Origin: Streptomyces sp. Ag109_O5-1 | Lineage (GTDB): Bacteria > Actinomycetota > Actinomycetes > Streptomycetales > Streptomycetaceae | DNA: 64,000 bases | Direction of reading: 5' to 3' | Assembly (NCBI RefSeq): GCF_003814875.1 | Contig: NZ_RKQF01000001.1 | Location: 7,688,001 to 7,752,000, forward strand | Shown here: positions 18,269 through 26,226 of the stretch, piece after piece | How positions within the stretch are numbered: the stretch's first letter is position 1 | Layout of the letters: every line of letters begins with the position of its first letter | Notes under the pieces: model-generated | What the model saw: the letters and a program-made list of their open reading frames with translations, nothing else | Told to the model about the DNA's origin: nothing | Databases searched by the model: none | Position numbers and translations under genes: made by a program

Positions 18269-18559
18269 ATGAAGTCCCTGAAGGCTGCCGCCGTCGTTGC
18301 CGGTTCCGTGGCCCTCGCCGGCGTCGCCGCGCCCGCGTTCGCCTACACCACCGCCGACCTCACGCCCACCAGCCTCAACGGCGCCGTCAACACGCTCACC
18401 AAGGGTCCGCTGACCCTGGACCAGGCGATGCCGCTGCAGCACCAGTCGGACGCTCTCGACACCGAGAACAAGAACTCCGTGCTCAGCACGGTCAAGGGCG
18501 CGACCGCCTCCCTGAACCAGCACAACCCGCTGCTGGGCGGTCTGCCGCTGCAGAGCTGA
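18269..18559 (+). CDS. Small secreted protein of unknown function
   Basis: 96 aa behind GAAGAAAGGAA. The Sec signal peptide MKSLKAAAVVAGSVALAGVA ends at AFA. The remaining ~70 residues are polar, with LTKGPLTLDQAMPLQHQSD and NSVLSTVKGATASLNQ and no cysteine, ending GGLPLQS. I do not recognise a family. Its size, signal peptide and position between a chaplin and tyrosinase suggest an extracellular role during aerial growth. Confidence 0.78.
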   Translation: MKSLKAAAVVAGSVALAGVAAPAFAYTTADLTPTSLNGAVNTLTKGPLTLDQAMPLQHQSDALDTENKNSVLSTVKGATASLNQHNPLLGGLPLQS

Positions 18560-18723
18560 GGCGATACCGCCGGGACGTCGCAGGGCCGTTCGAGGGGCAC
18601 CGTTCACGCCGTTCGAGGGGCGTCGAGAGGCGTCCCTCGTTCGTGTGGCGGAGCCCGCCAGGCGTCCGCCGGTCGGGTGAGCGGGCGCCCGGCCGCCCCG
18701 CGGCCCGTCGATAGGGTCGCGCG

Positions 18724-19224
18724 GTGACCTCAACCCCAAGCGCAACCCGCCCCTTCCGCCTCGCCGACCTCGGCACCCTCGTCGTACTGGCCTGGAGCGG
18801 CGAAACCCCCGACGGCAGTGACATGCCCTACCTGCTGGCCTACTCCCTCGGCGACGCCGAGGGCGGCCCGGAGGCCACCGCGGCCGCGATCGAGGCGCTG
18901 CTGGAGAACAACGGACTGCCGGTCGGCGGCGACCTCGTCGACGGCACCGCCCGGCCCAGCCTGCCCGTCACCCTGCTCGTCGAGGCCGGCCAGGCCGTCC
19001 TCAACCTGGCCCCGCTCAACGCCCAGTGCCCCGCGCCCGCGGAGTGGCTCGCCGCGGTCGGCGAACGCGGTTACGCCTACCTGGTGTTCACCACCCGTCC
19101 CTGGCCCGACGCCGAGCCCGGCAGGCCCGTCACCCCCGAGGCGCTGAAGGACTTCGCCGGGGCAGAGGAGACCCTGACGGCCGCCGCCCACGTCGTGCTG
19201 CCGGCCCGCAGTCTGCGCAGCTGA
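18724..19224 (+). CDS. DUF5949-like cytoplasmic protein
   Basis: 166 aa from GTG. It has no signal peptide or membrane segment. The sequence LADLGTLVVLAWSGETPDG and the repeated pattern of short beta/alpha blocks resemble the uncharacterised Streptomyces family DUF5949. Its stop shares bases with the start of the VKOR-like gene (TGATGA), so the two are translationally coupled. Function unknown. Confidence 0.72.
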   Translation: MTSTPSATRPFRLADLGTLVVLAWSGETPDGSDMPYLLAYSLGDAEGGPEATAAAIEALLENNGLPVGGDLVDGTARPSLPVTLLVEAGQAVLNLAPLNAQCPAPAEWLAAVGERGYAYLVFTTRPWPDAEPGRPVTPEALKDFAGAEETLTAAAHVVLPARSLRS

Positions 19225-19808
19225 TGACCAGGACCGCGGGCGCCGGGCGGGGGTTCGCGCTGCTGACGGTGATCGCGGGGGCGGCCGGACTGCTGGCCTC
19301 CTGGGTCATCACCCTCGACAAGTTCAAGCTGCTGGAGAACCCGCACTTCGTCCCCGGGTGCAGCCTGAACCCGGTGGTGTCCTGCGGCAGCGTGATGAAG
19401 AGCCACCAGGCCTCGGTGTTCGGGTTCCCCAACCCGATGCTGGGCCTGGTCGCCTACGGCATCGTGATCTGCGTCGGCATGAGCCTGCTGGCCGGCGCCG
19501 GCTTCCCCGCCTGGTACTGGCTCACCTTCGACGCCGGCTGCGCCTTCGGCGTCGGCTTCGTGTCCTGGCTGCAGTTCCAGTCGCTGTACCGGATCAACGC
19601 GCTGTGCCTGTGGTGCTGCCTGGCCTGGGTCGCCACCATTCTGCTGTTCTGGTACGTCACCTCCTTCGCCGTACGCCATCGCTTCCTGCCCGCTCCGCAG
19701 TGGCTGCGCGCGTTTCTCGACGAGTTCACCTGGGTGCTGCCGCTGCTGCACATCGGGGTCGTCGGCATGCTGATCCTGACCCGATGGTGGGACTTCTGGA
19801 CCAGCTGA
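19224..19808 (+). CDS. Vitamin K epoxide reductase-like membrane protein
   Basis: 194 aa with four to five membrane segments. The two redox pairs of bacterial VKOR are visible: C46/C54 in the loop (GCSLNPVVSCGS) and CLWC at 128-131, the quinone-linked active site. It reoxidises a DsbA-like partner and so drives disulfide formation outside the membrane. No DsbA domain is fused and none is encoded nearby. It sits between two disulfide-containing chaplins, which may be clients (inference). Confidence 0.9.
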   Translation: MTRTAGAGRGFALLTVIAGAAGLLASWVITLDKFKLLENPHFVPGCSLNPVVSCGSVMKSHQASVFGFPNPMLGLVAYGIVICVGMSLLAGAGFPAWYWLTFDAGCAFGVGFVSWLQFQSLYRINALCLWCCLAWVATILLFWYVTSFAVRHRFLPAPQWLRAFLDEFTWVLPLLHIGVVGMLILTRWWDFWTS

Positions 19809-19948
19809 ACAGCCGATTTCGGGACAAGCGGATGAGTGAACAGCCTACTAATGCTGCACCCGGGCGAATTGTGAACTGATGCCGTTTTCCGGCTCGTTAC
19901 GCGGTACGGACGTCGCTCCCCCCGGATCCCGAAAGGCCCGTACCTGAG

Positions 19949-20473
19949 ATGAAGCCGACCACCCGAGGAACCCTCGCCGCCGTCGTCACGGGCGTCGCGG
20001 CCGCGGCAGCCGCCGTGGGCGCCGCCGCCACGCCCGCCGCCGCGGCCGGCACGATCCCCGTGACCGTGCCCCTGGACGGCGTCTCGGAGTCCCTCGACAC
20101 GGAGATGCCCAGGCTCGGCATGGAGCTGCCGTTGCTGACGCCCGGCGCCCCCGACGGACCGCGCTACGTCGAGGGCCGGCTCCTCCCGGACCGGGCGCTG
20201 CCGCAGGTGCCGGTCAGCGGCGGACTGCCCGGCCTGGATCTGCGCGCCCCGCTCCCGCACGTCCTCGGCGACCGCTTCGACCACGCCGGTGTCGACGCCC
20301 CCGCCGCCGGCCTGCGCACCCTCGCCCCCGGCCTGTCGGCGGACGCCCCGCTCACCGCGCCCGACCCGCGGAACTTCGGCCTGCCGGGCCCGAAGCTGCC
20401 TCAGGCCGGCGTGCTCGCCCCGGTTCTGCAGACGGTCGCCGGCGGCGAGCTGGGCACCGGACCCGGCCTCTGA
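19949..20473 (+). CDS. Secreted Pro/Leu-rich hypothetical protein
   Basis: 174 aa. Signal peptide MKPTTRGTLAAVVTGVAAA ends near AAAAG. The mature protein has no cysteine and is rich in Pro, Leu, Gly and Asp with short recurring phrases such as LPGLDLRAPLPHVLG and APGLSADAPL. No family recognised. It precedes the tyrosinase operon in the same orientation with a 126-bp gap. Confidence 0.7.
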   Translation: MKPTTRGTLAAVVTGVAAAAAAVGAAATPAAAAGTIPVTVPLDGVSESLDTEMPRLGMELPLLTPGAPDGPRYVEGRLLPDRALPQVPVSGGLPGLDLRAPLPHVLGDRFDHAGVDAPAAGLRTLAPGLSADAPLTAPDPRNFGLPGPKLPQAGVLAPVLQTVAGGELGTGPGL

Positions 20474-20599
20474 CTTCCCGCGCGGTGCGGCCACTTCGGG
20501 CCGGTCGTGTGCACCGGACGGCGGCGCGGCGGTGACCGGGCAGCCCCTCGGACGGTTACCGGTATCGACACAGATCGGTGAACCGTACGAGGAGTGAGC

Positions 20600-21094
20600 A
20601 TGGTCGTCGGAGTCGGTGGCGTGACGGTGGGCGCGGAGCCGGGAGCCGGGCAGCCGGACAGAGCCGGGACGGGCAGAGTCACGCGGCGCGAGATGACGAG
20701 GGGACTGCTCGCCTCCGCGGCCGCGCTGGCACTCGCCCCGCTCGTGGCGGCCTCCCGGCCGGTGCCGTCGACGGGCATGCCGACGGGCACCTCCTTCGAC
20801 GAGACCTACCGGGGCCGCCGTATCCACGGCGTACTGGTGCCGACGGAGGGGCGGGCCGTCGGCGGGGGCGAGTGGCAGGTCACCGTGGACGGCCGGCCGC
20901 TGCATCTGATGCGGCGGGCCGACGGCACCTGGCTGAGCATGGTCGACCACTACAGCTCCTACGCGACCCCGCTGGCGGCGGCCCGGGCGGCCGTCGACGA
21001 GATCGGGCCCGGGCAGCGGCTGCGCGACCTGGCCCCTGGACCGATGGGCGGGGGACACATGCACATGGGGGGCGGCCATGGCGTACGTGCGTAA
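20600..21094 (+). CDS. melC1: Tyrosinase copper chaperone (MelC1)
   Basis: 164 aa. It carries a twin-arginine export signal (TRREMTRGLLASAAALALAP) and the MelC1 core FDETYRGRRIHGVLV ... YSSYATPLAAARAAVDE, then a Met/His/Gly-rich tail (MGGGHMHMGGGHG) that can bind copper. The chaperone loads copper into apo-tyrosinase and carries it through the Tat pathway. The ATG sits 6 nt after ACGAGGAG; a GTG two codons earlier is possible. It overlaps melC2 by 17 bp. Confidence 0.95.
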   Translation: MVVGVGGVTVGAEPGAGQPDRAGTGRVTRREMTRGLLASAAALALAPLVAASRPVPSTGMPTGTSFDETYRGRRIHGVLVPTEGRAVGGGEWQVTVDGRPLHLMRRADGTWLSMVDHYSSYATPLAAARAAVDEIGPGQRLRDLAPGPMGGGHMHMGGGHGVRA

Positions 21095-21944
21095 GAACGT
21101 CGGCAGGCTGACGGCCGGTGAGCGAAAACGGCTGGTGAAGGCCTTCCTGGAGATCAAACGGCGGGGCGAGTACGACGAATTCGTGCGGATGCACATCGAC
21201 TACTACACCCCCGACGGCGACGACGGGCTGCGCACCGCCCACATGGCGCCCTCCTTCCTGCCCTGGCACCGACGCTTCCTGCTGGACCTGGAGCGCGCCC
21301 TGCGCAGGGTGGACTCCTCGGTGACCGTGCCGTACTGGGACTGGACCAGGGACCGTACGCGGTCCTCCGTCCCCTGGACGAAGGACCTGCTCGGCGGGAA
21401 CGGCCGGGCCCGGGACCAGCAGGTGATGACCGGGCCGTTCGCGTACTCCGCCGGGCACTGGACCATCAAGGAGGGCATCACCGACGGGCAGTTCCTCGCC
21501 CGGGACCTCGGACGCGCCCGCGACCCGATCGAGTTGCCCACCAGCGCTGAGCTGAACCGGGCGCTGGACGACCCCACGTACGACGCCCCGCCCTGGGACT
21601 CGACCGTCACCCGCGGCTTCCGCAACAAGCTGGAGGGCTGGGGGACCGGCAGCGGCAGCGCGTCCTGGCACAACCACAACCGGGTGCACCGCTGGGTCGG
21701 CGGCGCGATGCTCGGCGGGGCTTCCGTCAACGACCCGGTCTTCTGGTTCCACCACGCCTTCATCGACCTGCAGTGGGAGCGCTGGCAGGCCCGGCACCGC
21801 GGGCAGCGCTATCTGCCGGCGAACCCGCCGGGCCTCACGGACCCGCAGCACGAACGGATCGTCGCCCGCGGCGAGAAGCTGCCGCCCTGGGGCGTCACCC
21901 CGCAGTCGCTGGAGGACGTGAGCCGGATCTACCGGTACGCCTGA
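21078..21944 (+). CDS. melC2: Tyrosinase (MelC2)
   Basis: 288 aa type-3 copper oxidase that turns tyrosine and diphenols into quinones for melanin. Copper ligands are all visible: H39, H55, H64 for CuA and H200, H204, H226 for CuB, with spacing identical to other Streptomyces tyrosinases. It has no signal peptide and exits as a complex with MelC1. It forms a two-gene operon ended by a 17-bp perfect hairpin. Confidence 0.97.
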   Translation: MAYVRKNVGRLTAGERKRLVKAFLEIKRRGEYDEFVRMHIDYYTPDGDDGLRTAHMAPSFLPWHRRFLLDLERALRRVDSSVTVPYWDWTRDRTRSSVPWTKDLLGGNGRARDQQVMTGPFAYSAGHWTIKEGITDGQFLARDLGRARDPIELPTSAELNRALDDPTYDAPPWDSTVTRGFRNKLEGWGTGSGSASWHNHNRVHRWVGGAMLGGASVNDPVFWFHHAFIDLQWERWQARHRGQRYLPANPPGLTDPQHERIVARGEKLPPWGVTPQSLEDVSRIYRYA

Positions 21945-21959
21945 GGCGCCCCGGAGACG

Positions 21960-21996
21960 GGATGAGCCCCGGTGCCGAGGGCACCGGGGCTCATCC
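21960..21996. terminator. Bidirectional terminator between melC2 and chaplin
   Basis: Perfect 17-bp inverted repeat (GGATGAGCCCCGGTGCC) with a 3-nt loop between two convergent genes. Confidence 0.88.
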
Positions 21997-22008
21997 GTAT
22001 GCGGTGGC

Positions 22009-22299
22009 TCAGTGGCCGTAGCCGCCGCCCTTGTTGTCGCCGTCCTTGTGGTGGTGGCCGCCGTCGTTGACGCAGGTGTTGCCGAAGGCCGGGTTCAGCA
22101 GGCCGGCCGCGCTGACGGTGTTGCCGCACACGTTGACCGGGATGTTGACCGGCACCTGGATGACGTTCCCGGACAGCACGCCGGGCGAGCCGACGGCCTC
22201 GCCGTTGGCGCCCGCGTCGGCCAGGGCCAGGCCGGCCCCGCCGATCACCACAGCGCCGGTGCCGAGGGCGACGACCGCGGCCTTCGCGATGCGAGACAT
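22009..22299 (-). CDS. chpG: Short chaplin with His/Gly-rich tail
   Basis: 96 aa. Signal peptide MSRIAKAAVVALGTGAVVIG, chaplin domain (GSPGVLSGNVIQVPVNIPVN, two cysteines) and, unlike the other short chaplins here, a C-terminal extension GGHHHKDGDNKGGGYGH. The ATG is preceded by AAGGAG. Its position next to melC matches chpG in S. coelicolor, from memory. The His-rich tail could bind a metal; its neighbour is a copper enzyme. Terminator shared with melC2. Confidence 0.92.
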   Translation of the reverse strand: MSRIAKAAVVALGTGAVVIGGAGLALADAGANGEAVGSPGVLSGNVIQVPVNIPVNVCGNTVSAAGLLNPAFGNTCVNDGGHHHKDGDNKGGGYGH

Positions 22300-22421
22300 C
22301 ACGTTCTCCTTCTTGTTGCTTGGGGAGTGCGGCGGCAGGACCAGCCGCCGCACTCCCCGTTCAACGCCCCGACCTGCGGCTGGTCACGCCGATCGGCGGA
22401 CGATCACCCCAAGGGCCGGGA

Positions 22422-23381
22422 TCAGGGCAGCCGCCGTAGCGGGGAGCCCGTCAGGAAGGAGGTGATGTTCTCCACCGCCTGGCCGTAGTACGTCCGGTAG
22501 TTGGCGTAGGAGACATAGCCGAGGTGCGGGGTGGCCAGGAGCCGGGGCGCGGTGCGCAGCGGGTGGGCGGCGGGGAGCGGTTCGATGTCGAAGACGTCGA
22601 CTCCGGCGCCCGCGATACGGCCCTCGTGCAGCGCGGCGAGCAGGGCGTCCTGGTCGACGAGGGCCGCCCGGGAGGTGTTGACGAGGTAGGCGGTGGGCTT
22701 GAGGAGGGCGAGTTCGGCGGCGCCGAGCAGACCGCGGGTGCGGTCGCCGAGCGCCAGGTGGACGGAGACGAAGTCGCTGCCGGCCAGCAGTTCCTCCTTG
22801 CTCGGGGCGAGTTCGACGCCCACCTCCTCGGCGCGCTTCTCGGTGAGGTTCTGGCTCCAGGCGCTCACCCGCATCCCGAAGGCGAGCCCGACCTGCGCGA
22901 CCCTGCTCCCGATCTTCCCGAGCCCCAGCAGCCCGAGCCGCCGCCCGTGCAGATCGGCGCCGACCGTGGACTGCCAGGGGCCGCCGGCGCGCATCGCCGC
23001 GCTCTCCTCGACCAGCCCCCGGGCCAGCCCCAGCAGCAGCGCCCAGGTCAGCTCGACGGGAGGGGTCGAGGAACTCTCCGTACCGCACACCGTGACCCCG
23101 TTCGCCTCGGCGGCGGCGTAGTCGATGACGCTGTTGCGCATCCCGGAGGCGATCAGGAGGCGGAGCCGGGGAAGCCGGTCGAGGAGGGAGGCGGGGAAGG
23201 GGACGCGCTCGCGGAGGGTGACGACGATGTCGAAGTCGGCGAGGACGGCGGCCAGTTCGTCCTCGTCCGTGAGGTGGTCGCGGAGGGCGACGACATCGAC
23301 ATCGTCGGCGAGGGCCGACCAGTCGGCGCACTCCAGGGCCACGCCCTGGTAGTCGTCCAGCAGCGCACAGCGAAGACGCAT
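22422..23381 (-). CDS. D-isomer-specific 2-hydroxyacid dehydrogenase
   Basis: 319 aa from MRLRCALLDD. It has NAD-binding LLGLGKIGSRVAQVG, and the catalytic triad positions are evident: Arg in VNTSRAALVD, Glu in VFDIEPLP and His in ATPHLGYVS. It oxidises or reduces a D-2-hydroxy acid, substrate unknown. It is a single leftward gene that probably marks the right edge of the surface-gene region. Confidence 0.9.
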   Translation of the reverse strand: MRLRCALLDDYQGVALECADWSALADDVDVVALRDHLTDEDELAAVLADFDIVVTLRERVPFPASLLDRLPRLRLLIASGMRNSVIDYAAAEANGVTVCGTESSSTPPVELTWALLLGLARGLVEESAAMRAGGPWQSTVGADLHGRRLGLLGLGKIGSRVAQVGLAFGMRVSAWSQNLTEKRAEEVGVELAPSKEELLAGSDFVSVHLALGDRTRGLLGAAELALLKPTAYLVNTSRAALVDQDALLAALHEGRIAGAGVDVFDIEPLPAAHPLRTAPRLLATPHLGYVSYANYRTYYGQAVENITSFLTGSPLRRLP

Positions 23382-23495
23382 CAGTAACTCCCCGGCAGGC
23401 AGTGTGCGGTGCAGCAGCCTACTCAGGGGCCCGCGCATGGGGCGGCGCCGCCCGACAGGCGGACGGCGCCGGTGCACGTGGTGGTGTGCGCGTGC

Positions 23496-24341
23496 TTACT
23501 TGAAGGCGTGGATGTTGCGCTCGGCCCAGCCCGCGAAGGAGCCGGCCGGGCGGCCGAGGATCTTCTCCACGTCGGGGCTGACCCGCTGCTCGGCGGGGAG
23601 CGGCGTGCCGATGATGTCGAGCGTGCCGTCGATCACCGGCTCGGGCATGAACCGCGCCATGTGCTCGCGGGCCTGCTCACGGGTGAGCTCCACGAATCCC
23701 ACCTCCTCGCCGAGCGCCGCGGCGAACGCGGCGGCCTGCTCGCGCGGGGTGACGGCGGCCGGCCCGGTCAGCTCGTAGGTCTGCCCGGAGTGGCCCTCCT
23801 CGCGCAGCACGGCGGCGGCGACCTCGGCGATGTCCGCCGGGTCCACCACCGGCAGCGCCACGTCGGCGAACGGGGCGATCACGGCCCGCTGGGTGCGGAC
23901 CGCCTCGGCCCAGCCGTAGGCGTTGGACGCGAAGCCGCCGGGCCGCAGGATCGTCCAGTCGAGGCCCGAGGAGCGCACGGCCTCCTCGAACTCGCGGAGC
24001 CGGCCGTGCGAGAGCACGTCCGGGCGGGTGCCGTTGATCTGCGAGGACAGCAGCACCACGCGCCGTACACCGCCCGCCGCGGCGGCCGCCACCACCTCGG
24101 TGGCCGGGGCTCCGCCGCCGAGCAGGTCGCCGGCCAGCAGGATGAAGAGGGCGTCCGCGCCGTCCACGGCGGGGCGCAGCGTATCGGGTTCGGCGAGGTC
24201 GGCCCGGACATGCCGGGCGCCCTCCGGGAGGTCGTAGGAGAGGGGACTGCGCGAGACGGCGGTGACCTTCGCGCCCGCCGCGGCGAGTGCCTCGACGAGC
24301 GGACGGCCGACGTTTCCGGAAGCTCCGGTGACAACGATCAC
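23496..24341 (-). CDS. NmrA/QorB-like NAD(P)H:quinone oxidoreductase
   Basis: 281 aa. The N-terminus MIVVTGASGNVGRPLVEALA is an NAD(P)-binding Rossmann loop without the classical YxxxK pair, as in the NmrA-like atypical SDR group. The order of blocks (WTILRPGGFASNAYGWAE, VDPADIAEVAAAVL, ELTGPAAVT) matches quinone oxidoreductases such as QorB. It may protect against quinones or reduce a quinone intermediate of the polyketide. Its promoter carries the same 39-bp element as the HxlR/MFS promoter 9 kb away, which links it to the cluster. Confidence 0.85.
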   Translation of the reverse strand: MIVVTGASGNVGRPLVEALAAAGAKVTAVSRSPLSYDLPEGARHVRADLAEPDTLRPAVDGADALFILLAGDLLGGGAPATEVVAAAAAGGVRRVVLLSSQINGTRPDVLSHGRLREFEEAVRSSGLDWTILRPGGFASNAYGWAEAVRTQRAVIAPFADVALPVVDPADIAEVAAAVLREEGHSGQTYELTGPAAVTPREQAAAFAAALGEEVGFVELTREQAREHMARFMPEPVIDGTLDIIGTPLPAEQRVSPDVEKILGRPAGSFAGWAERNIHAFK

Positions 24342-24391
24342 GATGACTCCAAAGAGGGTGTTGTAAAGGGGAGTTGGTTGATGTCCACGAC

Positions 24392-24430
24392 GCTAGCATC
24401 CTTCAGATAGTAGGTACCTAGAGGAAAGTG
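24392..24430 (-). promoter_or_regulatory. HxlR-type operator, copy 1
   Basis: GCTAGCATCC, 9 variable bases, then TAGGTACCTAGAGGAAAGTG, containing the perfect palindrome TAGGTACCTA. It lies about 50 bp before the start codon of the quinone oxidoreductase gene. The other copy is at the hxlR/MFS divergent promoter, in the same orientation relative to the leftward gene. Confidence 0.8.
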
Positions 24431-24431
24431 G

Positions 24432-25427
24432 CTATGCCGCCGCCGTGTGGGTGACGGACGCCTCCCGCGGTCCGTCGTACTGCTCGGTGAGGGCGCGGCC
24501 GAGGCGGGCCAGGTGTTCGCGGGCCAGGGGCGGCCCGACCACCTCGACGCGGGTGCCGAGGCCTGCCAGCTGCGCGGCCAGCACCTCCACCGACGGGCCG
24601 GCGGCCTCGATCTCCCGGCGGCCGTCCGGCAGCAGCCGGCCGATGCCCAGCCGCCCGCCGAACAGCTGCTGGAGCAGGGACAGGGCGTCCGGTTCCGCCC
24701 GGGCCTGGACGGTCGCCGCGAACAGCCGGTCCTCCAGCTGGGTGACCAGGGTGCGCCAGGCGGCCGCGAGGTCGAAGTCGGCGGGGCGGCTCACGGGTTC
24801 GCCGGTCGGTTCGACCGAGGTGACGCGGCCCAGCCGGAAGGAGCGCAGCCCGTGGTCGGTGCCGGCCACGAGGTACCAGTGGCCCGCCTTGAGGACCAGG
24901 CCGAGCGGGTCCACCGTGCGGTCGCTCGGCGTGCGGTCGCTCGGCGTGCGGCCCGGGCGGGCGTAGCCGAGCCGCACCCGTACCCCGTCAAGCACCGCGC
25001 GCTCCAGCGCCCTGTGGTGCGTGCCGCCGGTCATCATCGCCGTGCGCGACCAGTCCAGGTCGTCGACCATCCGGGCCCGGGACGCCGCCTCCGCGTGCGG
25101 GCGCAGCGGTTCCGGGATCGCGCGCAGTAACTTGCGTAGTGCCGCCCGCAGTTCGGGAGAGGCCGCCGACGAGCCCGCAGCCAGGAACAGGGCCTGGATC
25201 TCCGGTGAGGTGAGCCCGGTCAGATCGGTCCGGGCGCCGCCGACCAGCCGCCAGCCGCCGCCCCGGCCGCGCTGCGCATAGACCGGTACGCCGGAGGCGG
25301 TCAGGGCCTCCAGGTCGCGCCGCGCGGTGCGTTCGGAGACCTCCAGCTCGGCGGCGAGCTCCGCGGCGGTCACCCGGCCCCGCGCCTGGAGGAAGAGAAG
25401 AGCGGCCACCAATCGGTCAGCTCGCAT
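24432..25427 (-). CDS. WYL-domain transcriptional regulator (DeoR-type HTH)
   Basis: 331 aa. The N-terminal winged helix ADRLVAALLFLQARGRVTAAELA with LEVSERTARRDLEAL is followed by a WYL domain containing KAGHWYLVAGTDHGLRSFRLGRV. WYL regulators sense small ligands or nucleic acids. It is divergent from the TIGR03086-like gene at a 64-bp promoter region, so that gene is the likely target. Its membership of the polyketide cluster is uncertain. Confidence 0.9.
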   Translation of the reverse strand: MRADRLVAALLFLQARGRVTAAELAAELEVSERTARRDLEALTASGVPVYAQRGRGGGWRLVGGARTDLTGLTSPEIQALFLAAGSSAASPELRAALRKLLRAIPEPLRPHAEAASRARMVDDLDWSRTAMMTGGTHHRALERAVLDGVRVRLGYARPGRTPSDRTPSDRTVDPLGLVLKAGHWYLVAGTDHGLRSFRLGRVTSVEPTGEPVSRPADFDLAAAWRTLVTQLEDRLFAATVQARAEPDALSLLQQLFGGRLGIGRLLPDGRREIEAAGPSVEVLAAQLAGLGTRVEVVGPPLAREHLARLGRALTEQYDGPREASVTHTAAA

Positions 25428-25491
25428 CAGAGATCAGCCTTTCGTGGAAAGTGGCCGGAGGGTGGCCTGTTTGGTCGGGAGACTCGATGAC

Positions 25492-26079
25492 ATGACCGAC
25501 ACCACGAAGCCCGCAGACCCCCGCGACGGACTGCTGAAGGCCGTCGACCTGGCCGGCTCCGTCCTCGCCGCGCTGCGGCCCGAGGACTACGACGCCACCA
25601 CCCCGTGCCCCGACTACTCGGTGCGCCAACTGTCCAATCACCTTGTCTCCGTGGTCCGCAGGGTTGCCGTGATCGGCGCCGGCGGACAGTTCTTCTCCGT
25701 TCCGCACTTCGCCGAGGACGTCGCCGACGGCGACTGGGCCAAGGCCTGGGCGGCCGGCGCCGAGGAGCTCCGTTCCGTCTGGTCGGACCCCGCGATCCTG
25801 GGCCGGGAGATCGGCCTGCCCTGGGGGCCGGTCCCCGGCGCCGCCGCCGCGGTCATCTACACCAACGAGTTCGTCCTGCACACCTGGGACCTGGCCAAGG
25901 CGACCGGCCAGGAGCCGGAGTGGGACGACACCGTGCTGGCCGCCCCGCTCGCCGCCATGCAGCGCGCCGTCCCCCGCGAACCGCGCGGCGGCCAGGTGCC
26001 GTTCGGCCCCGTCGTCGACGTCCCGGAGGACGCCCCCGCCATCGACCGCCTGGTCGGCTGGTACGGCCGCAGGCCCTGA
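25492..26079 (+). CDS. TIGR03086-like putative metal-binding protein (DinB/MDMPI fold)
   Basis: 195 aa. The N-terminal helix with TPCPDYSVRQLSNHLVSVV and the later FVLHTWDLAKATG are the conserved histidine-bearing blocks of the mycothiol-dependent maleylpyruvate isomerase/DinB superfamily. Members bind a divalent metal and often act in thiol-linked detoxification. Divergent from the WYL regulator. Start chosen at MTDTTK because longer in-frame sequence overlaps the regulator gene. Confidence 0.82.
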   Translation: MTDTTKPADPRDGLLKAVDLAGSVLAALRPEDYDATTPCPDYSVRQLSNHLVSVVRRVAVIGAGGQFFSVPHFAEDVADGDWAKAWAAGAEELRSVWSDPAILGREIGLPWGPVPGAAAAVIYTNEFVLHTWDLAKATGQEPEWDDTVLAAPLAAMQRAVPREPRGGQVPFGPVVDVPEDAPAIDRLVGWYGRRP

Positions 26080-26111
26080 GCCCGCGACGCGCGAGCGTTC
26101 GGGAACCGCTT

Positions 26112-26149
26112 CGAGAGGCCGCCGGACTGCGTTGTCCGGCGGCCTCTCG
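26112..26149. terminator. Bidirectional terminator
   Basis: A 16-bp stem (CGAGAGGCCGCCGGAC) with a 6-nt loop between the convergent TIGR03086-like and FAD-oxidase genes. Confidence 0.82.
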
Positions 26150-26226
26150 TGTGTGCCCGCCAAGTTCCTGCGGGTGCCCGGGGGATGTGGCGCCGGGAAC
26201 CTGGCGGGCGGTCCGGGGAGGTGCGG

